From positions 42,857,001-42,921,000 of the forward strand of contig NC_080560.1 in assembly GCF_030253575.1 (NCBI RefSeq): a DNA stretch of 64,000 nt, given 5' to 3'. Below the pieces are notes generated by a model. That model was not told the origin of the DNA, ran no database searches, and saw nothing but the letters and a program-made list of their open reading frames with translations. How positions within the stretch are numbered: position 1 is the stretch's first letter; each line of letters starts with the position of its first letter. The DNA is from Rhododendron vialii. Lineage: Eukaryota > Streptophyta > Magnoliopsida > Ericales > Ericaceae. Positions 1-11,109 of the stretch are shown one piece after another. The translations under genes and the position numbers were made by a program.

Positions 1-1048
1 AAAAGTATTAGTGCTATTTTAAAGCAGTAATGATGGGCTGATCGAAGCAGCCGGCTGTGTTCTTTATTTTAGGTGAGAAATATGTGGCCACCATTTCGTA
101 GGTAAGTCCACTACGGAAACCAGAGGAAGCCGCCATCACATAATTCAAAAGAGAGTAACACGTTGCACTATTAATGATAATCAGTCCAAATTCATAAATT
201 CTTAAAAGAATAGCATAGTGGATGCAGGTTTAGGGTTTGTCACCATTTACTTTTGTTTGGTATGGAGGTAATTACCTTTTTAGCTAGGCATGTAGCTAGG
301 CTAGGATACCATTTCCAATTTCTCCTTTGATCAAATTTGTCTATGCATGGTTACTAAAAGTAGTCTAGGAAGGTGGCTTGATAGTATTTTGTTTGACTTG
401 AAACTCTACCCTTATCCACCCAAAATTCTAGTATAGGGTTTTAACATATACTAGCTAATTATGTCCCCTGCCACTTGCAAGCCTTCTTTATGCACAAATG
501 TCCAAAGCTTTAAATGATCACAAACAAAATTACCAAACATTGGAAACTAAATATATAGAATATGATTGATTTGCCCTAATCTATTCCCAAAGTTATGCTT
601 GTCAATTTAAGAAAATGATCAAGGGTATATATAGCGCTTGAGAAAATGTTACAATCAAAAAACGTTAGCGACGATACTATATACTGCACACACGAAGCAG
701 ATATCAAGGCACTATCGAGCTAGTGACAGTAGACACGGACGAAAGACAACGGACTTTTGAAAATAAATGGCTAATCCAAATTATATGGGATATATGCTTA
801 TTTTGAATTGGTTTGTAGTTATGCTACGGCGATAGATCGAGTCTTGTTGAGATTGTGAAGCTTGATTTGGTCTTGAATTGCCCACTTCACTGATTATTAT
901 GGTAATCGGTGGTATAAACTTTAATCTGAAAATACATGTTATACTCAGTCGATGTAACTTGTACACTATTTATTCATTCGATGCATAGTAAAAATTAGTT
1001 TAATATTTGAGCCGTGGATGTACTCACTAACCTAGCCAACTGGGAAAT
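1..1048. other. AT-rich intergenic, no gene seen
   Basis: I see no credible coding frame, RNA gene or recognisable transposon end here. It is the distal 5' flank of the glucanase gene. Confidence 0.5.
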
Positions 1049-1051
1049 TAA

Positions 1052-1289
1052 GGCCCCGTTCCGGAACTCAATATAAGTTTTTATTTTTTAAGAAGGCAAT
1101 TTCAAGCTAAAAAATAATGTGTTTACGCAAATAATTTTTCTACCAATGTAGATATTGTTTGATAGATCTCATCGAGATCTTTTATACGGTGCAAAAAAAT
1201 TTAAAAAATTATTTTTCATTTACATTATTTTTGAATTTGAAAATGTGAAATAAGTACTTATTTTTTAAAAAGGTATTCTGGAACGGGCC
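1052..1289. mobile_element. Tourist-like (PIF/Harbinger) MITE, copy A
   Basis: The termini are inverted: GGCCCCGTTCCGGAAC on the left and TTCTGGAACGGGCC on the right. The flanking TAA is duplicated at 1049-1051 and 1290-1292, as expected for PIF/Harbinger insertion. The interior is AT-rich with a mirrored 'aagtacttattttttaa' motif. Related copies lie at 16528-16765 and 34534-34753. It sits about 370 bp upstream of the glucanase ATG and may be part of that promoter. Confidence 0.85.
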
Positions 1290-1578
1290 TAACTATGTTA
1301 AGATCTGTGTATTTCCTATTTGCATTCTATCTCTGATTGTTCTCGCTCGTTAAGAGTTTTTTTTTAAATGATAGCAGTGAAAAACATCCAAACGGACATC
1401 CATCTCCATGAACGGGCTCGTTACGAGTTTTCGGTTTAGCCGAGTTCGTAACATATGAATGGGGACCATTTCCATGAGCTGCCATATGGAGACTTTGAAA
1501 AGAACAAAGTTGAACGGCTAAAAACATTAGTAATGGATCTTCCCCAGAAATTGCTGACGTGGATAAACATCTCCAAGC

Positions 1579-1588
1579 CTATATAAAA
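1579..1588 (+). promoter_or_regulatory. TATA box of the glucanase gene
   Basis: CTATATAAAA lies about 70 bp upstream of the ATG at 1658. It is the only strong TATA-like site in the proximal region. Confidence 0.6.
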
Positions 1589-1657
1589 ACCCCAAAATGG
1601 TTGTGATGAAAATCATCTCATTAAATAATCAAACAAACCTTAGTTCGAATTTTCTCC

Positions 1658-1751
1658 ATGGCTACCTTTGTCGTTTGCCTGAGTCCAAGCTCTTTGATTG
1701 CTGCAACAATGCTTCTTCTTGGTTTGCTTATTGCTAATCTTGAATTAACAG

Positions 1752-1827
<76 letters not shown>

Positions 1828-4800
1828 AAAGAATTATGAATCAAGAATCGTTCTCTCATATAACGCCAAAAAAGTAAAGAATTAAACTCACATATTTTGG
1901 TCTACCATCTACGTATCAATTTGCGACCAAAATGCTAGTTTTTTGCGACCTACTTGTTGGTCACATAACCTCTAAGTTCTTGTAGTGACAATATTGAAAT
2001 TTTTGTCAAATTATAAGCATTAAATTAAGCAAAATAATTTTTTTTGTAACGATAATAATGAAACTTGAGGCATTTCATAGGGACCAAAAAAGTAAAAAAG
2101 CCTATCAAAAATTGAGTCCACATCGATGAAAATGATTAGACCTTATATATGCAAGAAATTTGCCAGCATCTTATAGTACCATGACCTTTTTTCAATTTTC
2201 AATAGATACTTGAGAACATGAAATACATCACTTTGTTTCAAGAATATGAGCAATAGTCCTAATTATATCCCCAATAAGTGATGTTTTTGTATCCTCGAAT
2301 GCGACTGGGCATGGGTAAGACGGCGGGGATGAGAATATTGCACGATCACACTTAAAGGCATCGATCGTTAATAAATCTCCTGCAACGTACATGCCTCTGT
2401 AATCACGAACATCCAAGGACCTGCCTGCATAAACACAATATTTGGCAATCACTGTGGTATAGTGTGTTAAGCAAGAATCGAGACGTTTCTTGAGCTCAAC
2501 ATCCTTGGTTTGCCCCTTTAGCCTATTGATCTTGGCAAAGGTGGCTTTGGTGTTTGCATACGCTAGGTCAACCGCGACGTTTCCAAGTCCGGTAAGATCT
2601 GCTGTGGCAGATCGACCATCAGACAGCAAAACTGACCCACAAAAACTAGGATTACTAGTTTTTGCACATACACCATCGACCAGACCTACTGTTAGTACCC
2701 CTGAGGTACTCAAACAGAATACAAGTAAGAAGAAGGAAAGACGAAGAGCAAAAGCCATGATCTTTTTCTCAATCGGTTTCTTTTTCTCAATTGCTCTGTT
2801 TCTTTATCATTTAGGTGCAACAAAGGCACTCTCTTATATATATAGGCCAGGGCACCCATACAAGAATTAACTTTATTACTATAAAAACAAGAAGATGGTA
2901 AATGAGGAATATTGTGGAAATCATGTAGCCAGGATAAATACGGATTAATTATACTCCTATATATATATATATTAAGATCTAGTTACCATAATGTATAAAC
3001 GCGAAAAAAAAAATCGCTTAACATACTAGGAATAACTAAATCAAGAGGATTACTTGCCAATCAAGCTTTACAATAAGGCAATTTCAAATTACCCAAAGGA
3101 AACTTAAGTCAATCCCACAATTAGAAACATAAATACTAAGAATACTGGGAAAAAAAACCTCGTTAATTAAATTGGAATTATCTTGTGATTCACGAACTGT
3201 AAAAAGAAGCGATTACCTAGTGCACAAGACTCCCGCTATTACACGATCTGGAGAAGAATTGAATGTGCACAATCTTACGCCCGCTAAGCTAAGATCTAGC
3301 TGTTTTCACAGCTCAAACCCGTGACCACCAGGTCACGTTGGGGACAGCCGTAAACCAAACTTTTAAGGTTGTCCCTAAAATTCCTTAATCGGAGCGGTGA
3401 TAAACGAAAGCTATTAAGGATTTGGGTCATGGGCCGGCTCGACCTAGTTATGGGCGCAACGAGTCTTGCTAGTTGGGTCATTTCCTATATGGGCATCAAC
3501 ATTGGGCCGTGCATCTGCAATTACTTTGGGCCGGGCATCACGGATCGTGCTGGTCTATGTAACTAAACACAATCACAAGTCACGATCTATGTCACATAAA
3601 CGTGTATGAGCGGGAGCATGAAAGCGTCCTTAAAATGTATCATAACATGCTAATATTCGTAAGAGCAGTGACTAATTGAGAGCGGAAACGTATAGAGTAT
3701 TTCAAAGAATTATTATTATGTAATAACTATATAAGGTGACGATTGGTCATAGCATGTTTGTTTGTTTTGATCAGCTAGCATGTTTGTTGACAACTAACAA
3801 GTAGTAATTGTTTACATGTAGGTGCCGGACCGGTAGGTGTATGCTACGGAATGATGGGCAACAATCTCCCTCCAGCATCAGAGGTTGTAGCTCTCTACAA
3901 ACAACACAGAATCACACGAATGAGAATCTACGACCCAGATCAAAGGGCCCTACAAGCATTGAGAGGGTCCAACATTGAGCTCATGATAGGGGTCCCAAAC
4001 GGAGATCTCCAAAGTCTGTCCAACCCTTCAAATGCTAATTCTTGGGTTCAAAGAAATATAAAGAGTTATTGGCCGGACGTTAAGTTCCGTTACATAGCCG
4101 TTGGAAATGAAGTCAGCCCTAATTCGGGGACTGCACAATTTGTTCTTCCTGCCATGAGGAATGTCTACAATGCCCTTGCTTCAGCTGGTCTTAGCCAAAT
4201 CAAGGTCTTTTTCGTGATTAACATTCTATGCTAGGCTGCTAGCTTCATTTAATTTATTATTCTGCTTATTAATAGGTGCAATTTTATTTTATTTTAAAAT
4301 TAGCAAAAAAAATCTCACCAAGAAATACATGTGCAGGTGTCAACTGCTATCGACACCACACTAATTGGAACATCGTATCCTCCATCGCAAGGCAACTTCA
4401 GAGATGATTTCCGGTGGTATCTGGACCCGATTATTTGGTTCCTGATCGATGCTAAGTCTCCGGTACTAGCCAACATCTACCCATATTTTGCCTACATTGG
4501 CAACCCCGGTTCCATTTCGCTCGAATATGCCTTGTTCAAATCCCCGTCGGTAGTGGTGCAGGACGGCAATCGTGGATACCAAAACCTATTTGACGCCATG
4601 CTCGATGGCCTCATCGCGGCCCTTGGGAGGGCATGGGGAGGTGACCTAGAGGTTGTGATTTCAGAGACAGGGTGGCCGTCGGCTGGTGGAGTTGCAACTA
4701 CGGTGGATAACGCGGCTACTTACGTTGATAAAGTGATTCGACATGCGAAAAAGGGGACTCCAATGAGGCCCAACAGAGCCATAGAAACTTACATATTTGC

Positions 4801-4960
4801 CATGTTTGATGAGAATAACAAAGAGCCTGCGTACGAAAAACATTTCGGACAATTTTACCCTAATAAACAAGCGAAATGGCCCCTCGACTTTAGTGGAGAA
4901 AGGATTTGGGATATTTCTGCTGAAAACAATACCTCGGTTTATTTGAGCAGTGATATGTAA
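1658..4960 (+). CDS. Glucan endo-1,3-beta-glucosidase (GH17), three exons
   Basis: Exons are 1658-1751, 3822-4204 and 4337-4960, giving 366 aa. Exon 1 encodes a secretory signal peptide (hydrophobic stretch [14 protein letters not shown]). Exon 2 opens the mature GH17 barrel with [13 protein letters not shown] and carries the acid/base Glu in AVGNEVSP. Exon 3 carries the nucleophile Glu in [13 protein letters not shown] and ends with ...YLSSDM. Family members hydrolyse 1,3-beta-glucans of callose and fungal walls in the apoplast and are often stress- or pathogen-induced. Intron 1 (2,070 bp) in the signal-peptide region is the classical position. Intron 2 (132 bp, GT-AG, AT-rich) splits ...SQIK and VSTAIDTT and is unusual for this family. 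Without splicing the frame stops 27 bp into that intron. Length and both catalytic residues suggest a functional enzyme. Intron 1 contains an antisense PMEI gene. Confidence 0.9.
1755..1824. repeat. (CT)n microsatellite starting 3 bp after the splice donor
   Basis: About 35 CT repeats form the 5' end of glucanase intron 1, directly behind the donor GTC. Read through, they encode a meaningless Leu-Ser run, so they should not be annotated as protein. Confidence 0.95.
2228..2758 (-). CDS. Pectin methylesterase / invertase inhibitor (PMEI domain), nested gene
   Basis: A single uninterrupted frame of 176 aa. Residues 1-24 are a signal peptide ([18 protein letters not shown]). The PMEI domain starts at [11 protein letters not shown], whose Cys31 and Cys40 make the N-terminal hairpin disulfide. 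Cys96 and Cys137 fit the second conserved disulfide of the four-helix bundle, and Cys108 and Cys150 are extra. Family members bind and inhibit plant pectin methylesterases or acid invertases in the apoplast; the sequence alone does not decide which. The gene lies wholly inside the first intron of the GH17 gene on the opposite strand. It has its own TATA box about 80 bp upstream of the ATG. Full length for the family, with no breaks. Confidence 0.88.
   Translation of the reverse strand: MAFALRLSFFLLVFCLSTSGVLTVGLVDGVCAKTSNPSFCGSVLLSDGRSATADLTGLGNVAVDLAYANTKATFAKINRLKGQTKDVELKKRLDSCLTHYTTVIAKYCVYAGRSLDVRDYRGMYVAGDLLTIDAFKCDRAIFSSPPSYPCPVAFEDTKTSLIGDIIRTIAHILETK
2834..2844 (-). promoter_or_regulatory. 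TATA box of the nested PMEI gene
   Basis: On the minus strand TATATATATAAG lies about 80 bp upstream of the ATG at 2758. This supports independent transcription of the nested gene rather than an intronic artefact. Confidence 0.55.
3215..3350 (-). mobile_element. Au-like tRNA-derived SINE, degenerate
   Basis: The minus strand reads 'ccaacgtgacctggtggtca', then a B-box-like 'cgggtttgagc', then '...tagcgggagtcttgtgcac', in the order known from Au-type plant SINEs. It lies in glucanase intron 1. No target duplication was located. Confidence 0.6.
3585..3700. repeat. Dispersed repeat with core gagcatgaaagcgtcct-like
   Basis: The segment has 'gtcacataaacgtgtatgag', then 'agcatgaaagcgtcct', then 'taatattcgtaagagc'. 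The same order of motifs recurs at 44110-44256, and a weaker relative sits at 33205-33290. The class of element is unknown. Confidence 0.5.
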
Positions 4961-5975
4961 ATTTTTAAAGTGCACTTAGGTTAATTTTCTCATATGCAAT
5001 GTTTTAAGTTTGTTGTTGAATAAGAGAGTACTCAAAGTGTTTGTGTTGGTCCACAAGTATGTACGAGGTACTAATGTTGTGAAGGGAAATGTAATAAAAT
5101 ATTGACCTCTTGGCCAACCTTTTTTTGGGCAAATAAAATAGATTCCATTCATCACTAAGGATGAAAAATAAATGAAATCGGAACAATCAGAAAAGAAAAT
5201 CTTTAAGAGAGTCTCAAAAAGTGTACAATACCCTCATACTACTGTTACTCGCAGATTCTTAACATATACTATCTCTCCACATCTCAGACTTTTGAATCTT
5301 CCTTTTTCATCATATATAAAAGGCGTCCGGGTATTTAGGAAGACAAAAACTAGTTTTTGATCAATATTATCCTGAGTAAAAGAATCGAAACTTAAGTCAA
5401 AACATGCATGCACTTGAAAGGGGACAAAAGGGTTCATGTATGTGAATTGTCAATTTGTCATGGTGCGCGGGCCCTTTTAAGCTAGCTACAAATTTGACAA
5501 TAAATTTGTAGATAACACCAATGTTACATGATTTTCTTATCTTCAATTGGATTTAGTTAACCAAAAATATGATAGTGATCATATAATTAATAAGCCTGTC
5601 ATTCCATATACCTTGAACTGTTGGTTCAAGTGTGGGTCCGGGTCAGATCGGATCGCATTTGTCAATGAAAATATATTGTTGCATATATGGTCTTGAAAAC
5701 AAAATAAACTTTGCGTTTAGTTGTTTTATTATTCGATGGAATATGCCTACAGTATTTTTGTAAGCTGATATGAACACCTAATTATTAGGAGAAAAAAATT
5801 ATGACATTTAATGCTGTGAAAACACATTTATATCTTTATCGAAAAGTAATCATGTATGGTTTAGGTCCTTCTACCTGCCAAAAAATTGTTATAAGCAAGA
5901 GTTTAGTGGCACGGTTCTTTTTGAGTACTGTTATATGTACATATGTAATATATATATCATGTACGGATGATGCTA
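4961..5975. other. Glucanase 3' flank, no gene seen
   Basis: Contains the 3' UTR of the glucanase and AT-rich sequence. No further coding or repeat structure is recognised. Confidence 0.5.
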
Positions 5976-6472
5976 TGGTGTTCCCGGTCATTTTGGGGAC
6001 ACCGTAATTTTTGGCATAACTTCACCATTATGAGCATAACTAAAACCCATTATAAGCATAACCGAACCCAAACAAGGTATAACTAAGGAATATCCAAAAA
6101 ACCAACCAAGGCATAATCAAACCCAACCAAGGCATAACAAATAAATTATGCTTTGTTATGGTTCTGTTATACTTCGGTGTCCCCGGTCATTTTGGGGACA
6201 CCGTAACTTTTGGCATAACAAAACCATTATGAGCATAACCAAAACCCATTATGGACATAACCAAAACCATTATGAGCATAACAGAACTATAGCAAAGCAT
6301 AACTTGTTTGTTATGCCTTGGTTGGGTTTAGTTATGCCTTGGTTGGTTTTTTGGATATTTCTTGGATATGCCTTGTTTGGATTTTGTTATGATTATAATA
6401 GGTTTTAGTTATGCTCATAATGATTAAATTATGCCAAAAATTACGGTGTTCCCAAAATGACCGGGAACACCA
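5976..6472. mobile_element. Foldback/MITE with TA target duplication and an internal second terminus
   Basis: The ends are inverted: TGGTGTTCCCGGTCATTTTG at the left and its complement ending GGGAACACCA at the right. TA flanks both sides. A second copy of the left terminus occurs internally near 6174-6225. The short motif ttatgagcataac recurs several times between, so the element looks like a partial tandem duplication of itself. Its right end lies 100 bp from the Copia LTR. Confidence 0.75.
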
Positions 6473-6572
6473 TAACAGATTTTTTACAAAACTCCGTAAA
6501 AAGTGGACCCTACAAAACTCATATGTTTATGATATATACAAACTCTTATGTACGTATCCATAATTTTATTGG

Positions 6573-7506
6573 TGTTGGAAAATGGAATTTTACCAAAGAG
6601 AATTTGGTGGGACCCACACCGCGTGAGGTGGGTCCAACAACAGTGAATAAATTCCATTAAAGATGAATGAGAAATTGTCTCATTATGGGAATTGGAAAAG
6701 CCAAATGACGTGCGTGTGCACCGTCACCAAACACCTAAATTAGATCTGGGCCGGGGCCGGAGCTCAGGATTCGCGGGCCCGCGACCTGTGGTTCGAGGTC
6801 TGTGGTCTATGGTCTAGTCTAGATTGGTTTGGAATTAATGATTGTGCTTTATTGGGTCCGAACTATTCGCATTTGGATGGTTCAGTTACAGAATCAGTTG
6901 TGCGCAGCTGATTAATATTGGGTAGAATGCCCAGAATAAAACCCACGATTTGATTATGAAATCAATTGCTGGATTAATAGCTGTAGCAGTTTTTCTCCAG
7001 AAATTGAATTCCCCGTATTCAATTCCCTATATTCAATATGAATATTGAATTGGCCTTATTGAATGGGCAGCTCCCCCTATTGAATTCTCGTATTCAATGA
7101 GAAAGCTCCTCATCGATTATATAAAGGAGTTCGGCTCTTTTGTTTCAATACACCAAAAAACCACACCGAAAATCCAAAGTTGCTTCTGCAATATCGTTCT
7201 TCCTTTGAGAGAGAGAGTACAAACACAAGTTCGTTCGACGGGCAGTCTACGGTGGTGCTCCGGCGGCTGAGTGGTAACCGAGTCAACCCTGGGAGACAAA
7301 CACCGACACAACCTCCAGCACCGGTGAGGCGGCGAATTTGTCTTAAGGGCACCGTTGAACAAAACGGGTCTCGGTTTGCAAATTCTTGATCCTTTACAGT
7401 TCATGTTCTATTTACTGTAATTTTATGTTCAAGTTGTAAATCCCTAAATTTGTAATTTCCAGAAATTAGTGAATTTCATTATTGTTTTCCGTACTATTTT
7501 CCTACA
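6573..7506 (+). repeat. 5' LTR of the Copia-type element
   Basis: 934 bp, TGTTGG...CCTACA. A promoter-like TATATAAA lies at 7118-7125. U3 holds seven copies of ATTGAAT or its complement ATTCAAT within about 100 bp (7003-7099), just upstream of the TATA box. Confidence 0.93.
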
Positions 7507-9640
7507 ATCTTAAGACAAACTCTTTTTTTTTTTTGGAAAATCAGTTTCGGCTATTTTGGCAACGGTTTCTGGATTTCCCATTACGAGCAGTTTTTTGGAA
7601 AAAGGAATTAACATAATTGGGAAGTTGGTCTCAAACTGAGATTTCTAAATTTTTTGACTCTTACTAGTCTGTGGGTGTTTCCATTACAAAGTCAGTGCTT
7701 AGATAATTTTTTCCTATATGATAGCATTTGGATTTGCATAGACACTCCTCTGACTTGTTTTGTTAAGTGTTATTGAAGATCAAAGGGTTTTCGTTCTATG
7801 AAACAGGTTATGATTATCTTCTGGGAATGATGGAAATTTGATTTTTTCCATTTGCATTCAAGAACAAAAGAGGTTTTATACGGTCTGGGCATTTTATGAG
7901 TTTTCTGGATTTGTTAAATCTCTGTGCTTGGCATAGCAAAAATTGGTTTTCCATAGTTGTTTTGGTTCTTGGAAAACGTGCATTATTCAATTTTGCTCAC
8001 GGAGTCAGTACTTGGGAAAGTTGTAAATTTTTTGTTATTGCTAATTGTCTTGAAAATTCTCCACAAACGGTTGCTCTATTGATAACTTGATTGGCTGTTA
8101 TAATTGGGTGCTTCAAGTTTGTGGAATCTTGTAAGGGCAAAACCCATTATTCGCAGCAAAAGGAAAGAAAAAAAAAAAGAAGAAGAAACCCGTTACTCAT
8201 TGAAAGCAGTACTTGATATCTTGGGGATAAGTTTTGGTTTGACCAGTTGACTGGGTTAATTGGTTTCAAATGTTCTGATTGTAGCTTTTTAATGTCTTAT
8301 AACAGTTGTTGGTTCATATTAGAGTTTTGAACCGTACTGTATATTAGACTATGTGGCTCCTGATTTGTCATGTTAACCAAATTGTTTAGAGAACAATCTA
8401 TGTTATATCATATTCGGATTTGACCTTTGTGGGTGGAAGTTTTGGTGATTGATTTCACAGGATAGCATCCGGATTGGTTATACGAATTGATGGGCCATAG
8501 CTTTCAAAGCTCGGTTATTTCACGGCTCATGGGTGTTCATGGTTGTGAGTAAACTTTTTGCTTACGTTGTTTTGCAAGGTTTTATTTGCATATACCATGT
8601 TATAGGGTTTAGCCCTTTATTGCATGGATATAAAACTTTGGACTTTTCAAAGTTATTGTTTATAACTCTTGAAATCAAAGGGAAAGTTTTGTCCACTACT
8701 GTGTTTCTTGGATCAGTAAAGGGTATTACGGTTTCAACATTTTCGTACTTGAATAATTGTGGGTCATAATTTTGTCATTTACTTTGTTGATTCAAATACG
8801 TACCCATTATTTGCTCTTGCAATTTGTTTGCAAAACAGTTTATGGTTTAATTGGGAAATTATCGCATAATATATTCAAATCCCAGTGGAGGGTTTCATAT
8901 CCTAAGATACGGTTTTGGAAACTAAAGGCAGTGAGTCATTCAATGCTATTGCCTTGTATGGTGATTAATTTGGAATTGAAAGGGAATCCGGTTTTCTCCT
9001 TTAAAGTATCATCTACTGGGTTAACGTGGATTTTCTCGTGTTCCAGTTATGTAAATTGAATTATGGAAAACAACAGGTTCTATTTCCTGGGAGAGCAGTT
9101 TAGATATTTGTTGTTTAATAATTTATTTTAAGCCACATGTGACTTAACTTTGTGTGGAAGGTTTTGGTAATTATTTCCACAGGATGCTATCACGAGATTA
9201 TTGATGTGGTGTCACTTTGTTGTGGCATGGGTTAGCACGGTTTGTTTCAGAGTGAGATAGAACTGTTGGCGGTAACCTTCGCAACTGCGTGCGACCCACT
9301 TGATTGGCATTTAAATGAGTACGTGGACAGATGTCTTTGCTCGGTAAAAGTGAAGAGTTTGCCCATAGTATCTATACTTTGATAGTTGGTTACATAATGA
9401 CTTTTCAGTTAGAGACTAATCCTCGAAGCAAAAGGATTTGTCTATTTGTTGTTTAGGCAACAGTTTGATTTGAGGCTTATCTGGACTAACTTTTGCTAGT
9501 GAAGGTTTTTTTTGATAAATGTTACCATAGGAAGGATGTTCTGAACTTGGTATGTTGGAGTCAACCTGCTGTGTGACATTGGAGTAATCTGTCTAGTAGA
9601 TAGCTTGGCGAATGCTCGAAAGGGGGAATAAAAACCTGTC
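7507..9640 (+). other. Non-coding interior of the LTR element
   Basis: No frame longer than about 100 codons and no retroelement protein motif is visible. A diverged internal duplication is present: 'ttgtgggtggaagttttggtgattgatttcacaggatagca' around 8429-8466 resembles 9152-9187. Apart from this the origin of the stretch is unknown. Confidence 0.6.
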
Positions 9641-9960
9641 TGGCTTCGGCTTTGGTCAGTCGTGCGCGATTGGGCCTCAAATCGGTTTTGTGATAAACTG
9701 TTGGCTATGACCTCGATCAGTCATGCGTGACTCGACCTCGGATTGACTTTGTGGTCAAACTGTTTGGCTTTGGCCTTAATGAGTCGTGCGCGACTCAATC
9801 ATGAATAGTTGGTAAACTAGTTGGTTACCGCCATGGGCAGTCGTGCACGACTTAGCTTCAGATCATTGGATCGTTTGGCCTCTGGAGTAGTCTACTTGGC
9901 TTCAGCTTTGACACTGCTCGGCCTCGATCTTGTGTTTGATCTGCTCGGTGTAGACATTTT
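9641..9960 (+). repeat. Tandem array of ~60-bp units centred on AGTCGTGCGCGACT-like palindromes
   Basis: Palindrome cores begin at 9658, 9719, 9782 and 9839, a period of 57-63 bp. Between them recur 'gcctc(a/g)(a/g)at', 'ttgg', and 'aaactg' motifs. A weaker unit lies upstream near 9278, and 9900-9955 carries degraded relatives. It lies between the non-coding interior and the RNase H remnant of the LTR element. Confidence 0.75.
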
Positions 9961-10262
9961 CTGTACTCGGCACTGTTGGGCCAAGTGTTTTCGAAAAGAT
10001 GTCTAAATAAGGGAATACTTGTGTTGGTATTTTTCTAAGTGGTTTGACCATAAGTGTTTGGTGCGCCAGCAGTGATTCCTGCGGGAACAAGTTCCTCTCA
10101 TTTAGGAAATGAGCAGGATAGGCAAATGATTGCCTTGTAAGGGTCCAAGTGACAAAGACTTATTATCAATGAGTTGAAAAAGTACTGAGTATTGGATTTT
10201 GTCCACACTGAGGAGTGTGATATACAATTACTTACGAATGTGGGGGTATCTCACAAAGGTAA

Positions 10263-11109
10263 TTGTACCTCCACCTAAAAATGAAAAATATGGGCCTTGC
10301 AAACGCACTATCTCAGTTTCATTATGTTGGTAAGATTCTTGAGAAGTTCAGCAAGTCTGATATGAATATAGCAAGGACTCCTGTGGATGTGAATCTCCAC
10401 TTATCCAAGAATGTGGGGGAAGGAGAATCCCAATTGGAGTATTCTTGGATAATTGGAAGTCTAATGTACCTAATGAGTTGTAAAAGACCCGACATAGCCT
10501 ATTCAGTTAGCAGACTGAGTAGATACCTGAGTAATCCAGGGGATGACCACTGGAAGGCAATAGTGAGAGTACTACGCTACTTGAGGTATACTCGTGATTT
10601 GGGATTGCACTACACCAGATATTCAGCAGTACTAGAAGGGTATTGTGATGCTCACTGGATATCCGATATGAAAGACTCTAAATCCATGAGTGGATATGTT
10701 TATACATTTGGTGGTGCAACTATTTCTTGGAAATCTTCTAAATAGACGTGTGTTGAGCGGTCTATGATGGAATCTGAATTCATTGCTTTAGATAAGGCAA
10801 CTGAAGAAGCAGAATGGCTACGCCAGTTTTAGAAGATATTCCAAGATGGTCGAAACTTGTGCCAGTAATTTGCAACAAATTGCGATAGTAAATTAGCAAT
10901 TGGAAAGGCACAATGTAACATGTATAATGGTAAGTCGTCATAGACACAATACCATTAGACAACTGCTCTCAACTGGGGTTGTTACTATTGACTGTGTGAA
11001 GTCAAAGGACAACATTGCGGATCCGCTAGCCAAAAGGTTAAACAAAGAGCTAGTTGAGAAAGCATCGAAAGGAATGAGGCTAAAGCCTACTACGCTCGTG
11101 TTACCGTGA
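10263..11109 (+). pseudogene. Copia reverse transcriptase/RNase H 3' remnant
   Basis: The first part reads through [40 protein letters not shown] and [18 protein letters not shown], the conserved Copia RT-tail/RNase H signatures. A stop follows at 10743. Further pieces (ERSMMESEFIALDKA, then VVTIDCVKSKDNIADPLAKR) follow with more stops and a frame change. Residues upstream of the RT tail are missing: 'LKMKNMG' joins directly to the tail, showing an internal deletion. No enzyme can be made. Confidence 0.88.

Noticed and set aside
1752-1885. Open frame reading through the CT tract after glucanase exon 1
   Set aside because: It is intron sequence read as Leu-Ser repeats; the true frame resumes at 3822 with the GH17 N-terminus.
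7110-7404. Frames of 69-95 codons inside the LTR, repeated at 12227-12521
   Set aside because: They lie around the LTR promoter and leader and are identical in both LTRs because the LTRs are; no protein similarity.
9641-9960. Array considered as CRISPR-like or satellite DNA
   Set aside because: Plant nuclear DNA; repeats diverged, no cas genes, and it lies inside an LTR element.
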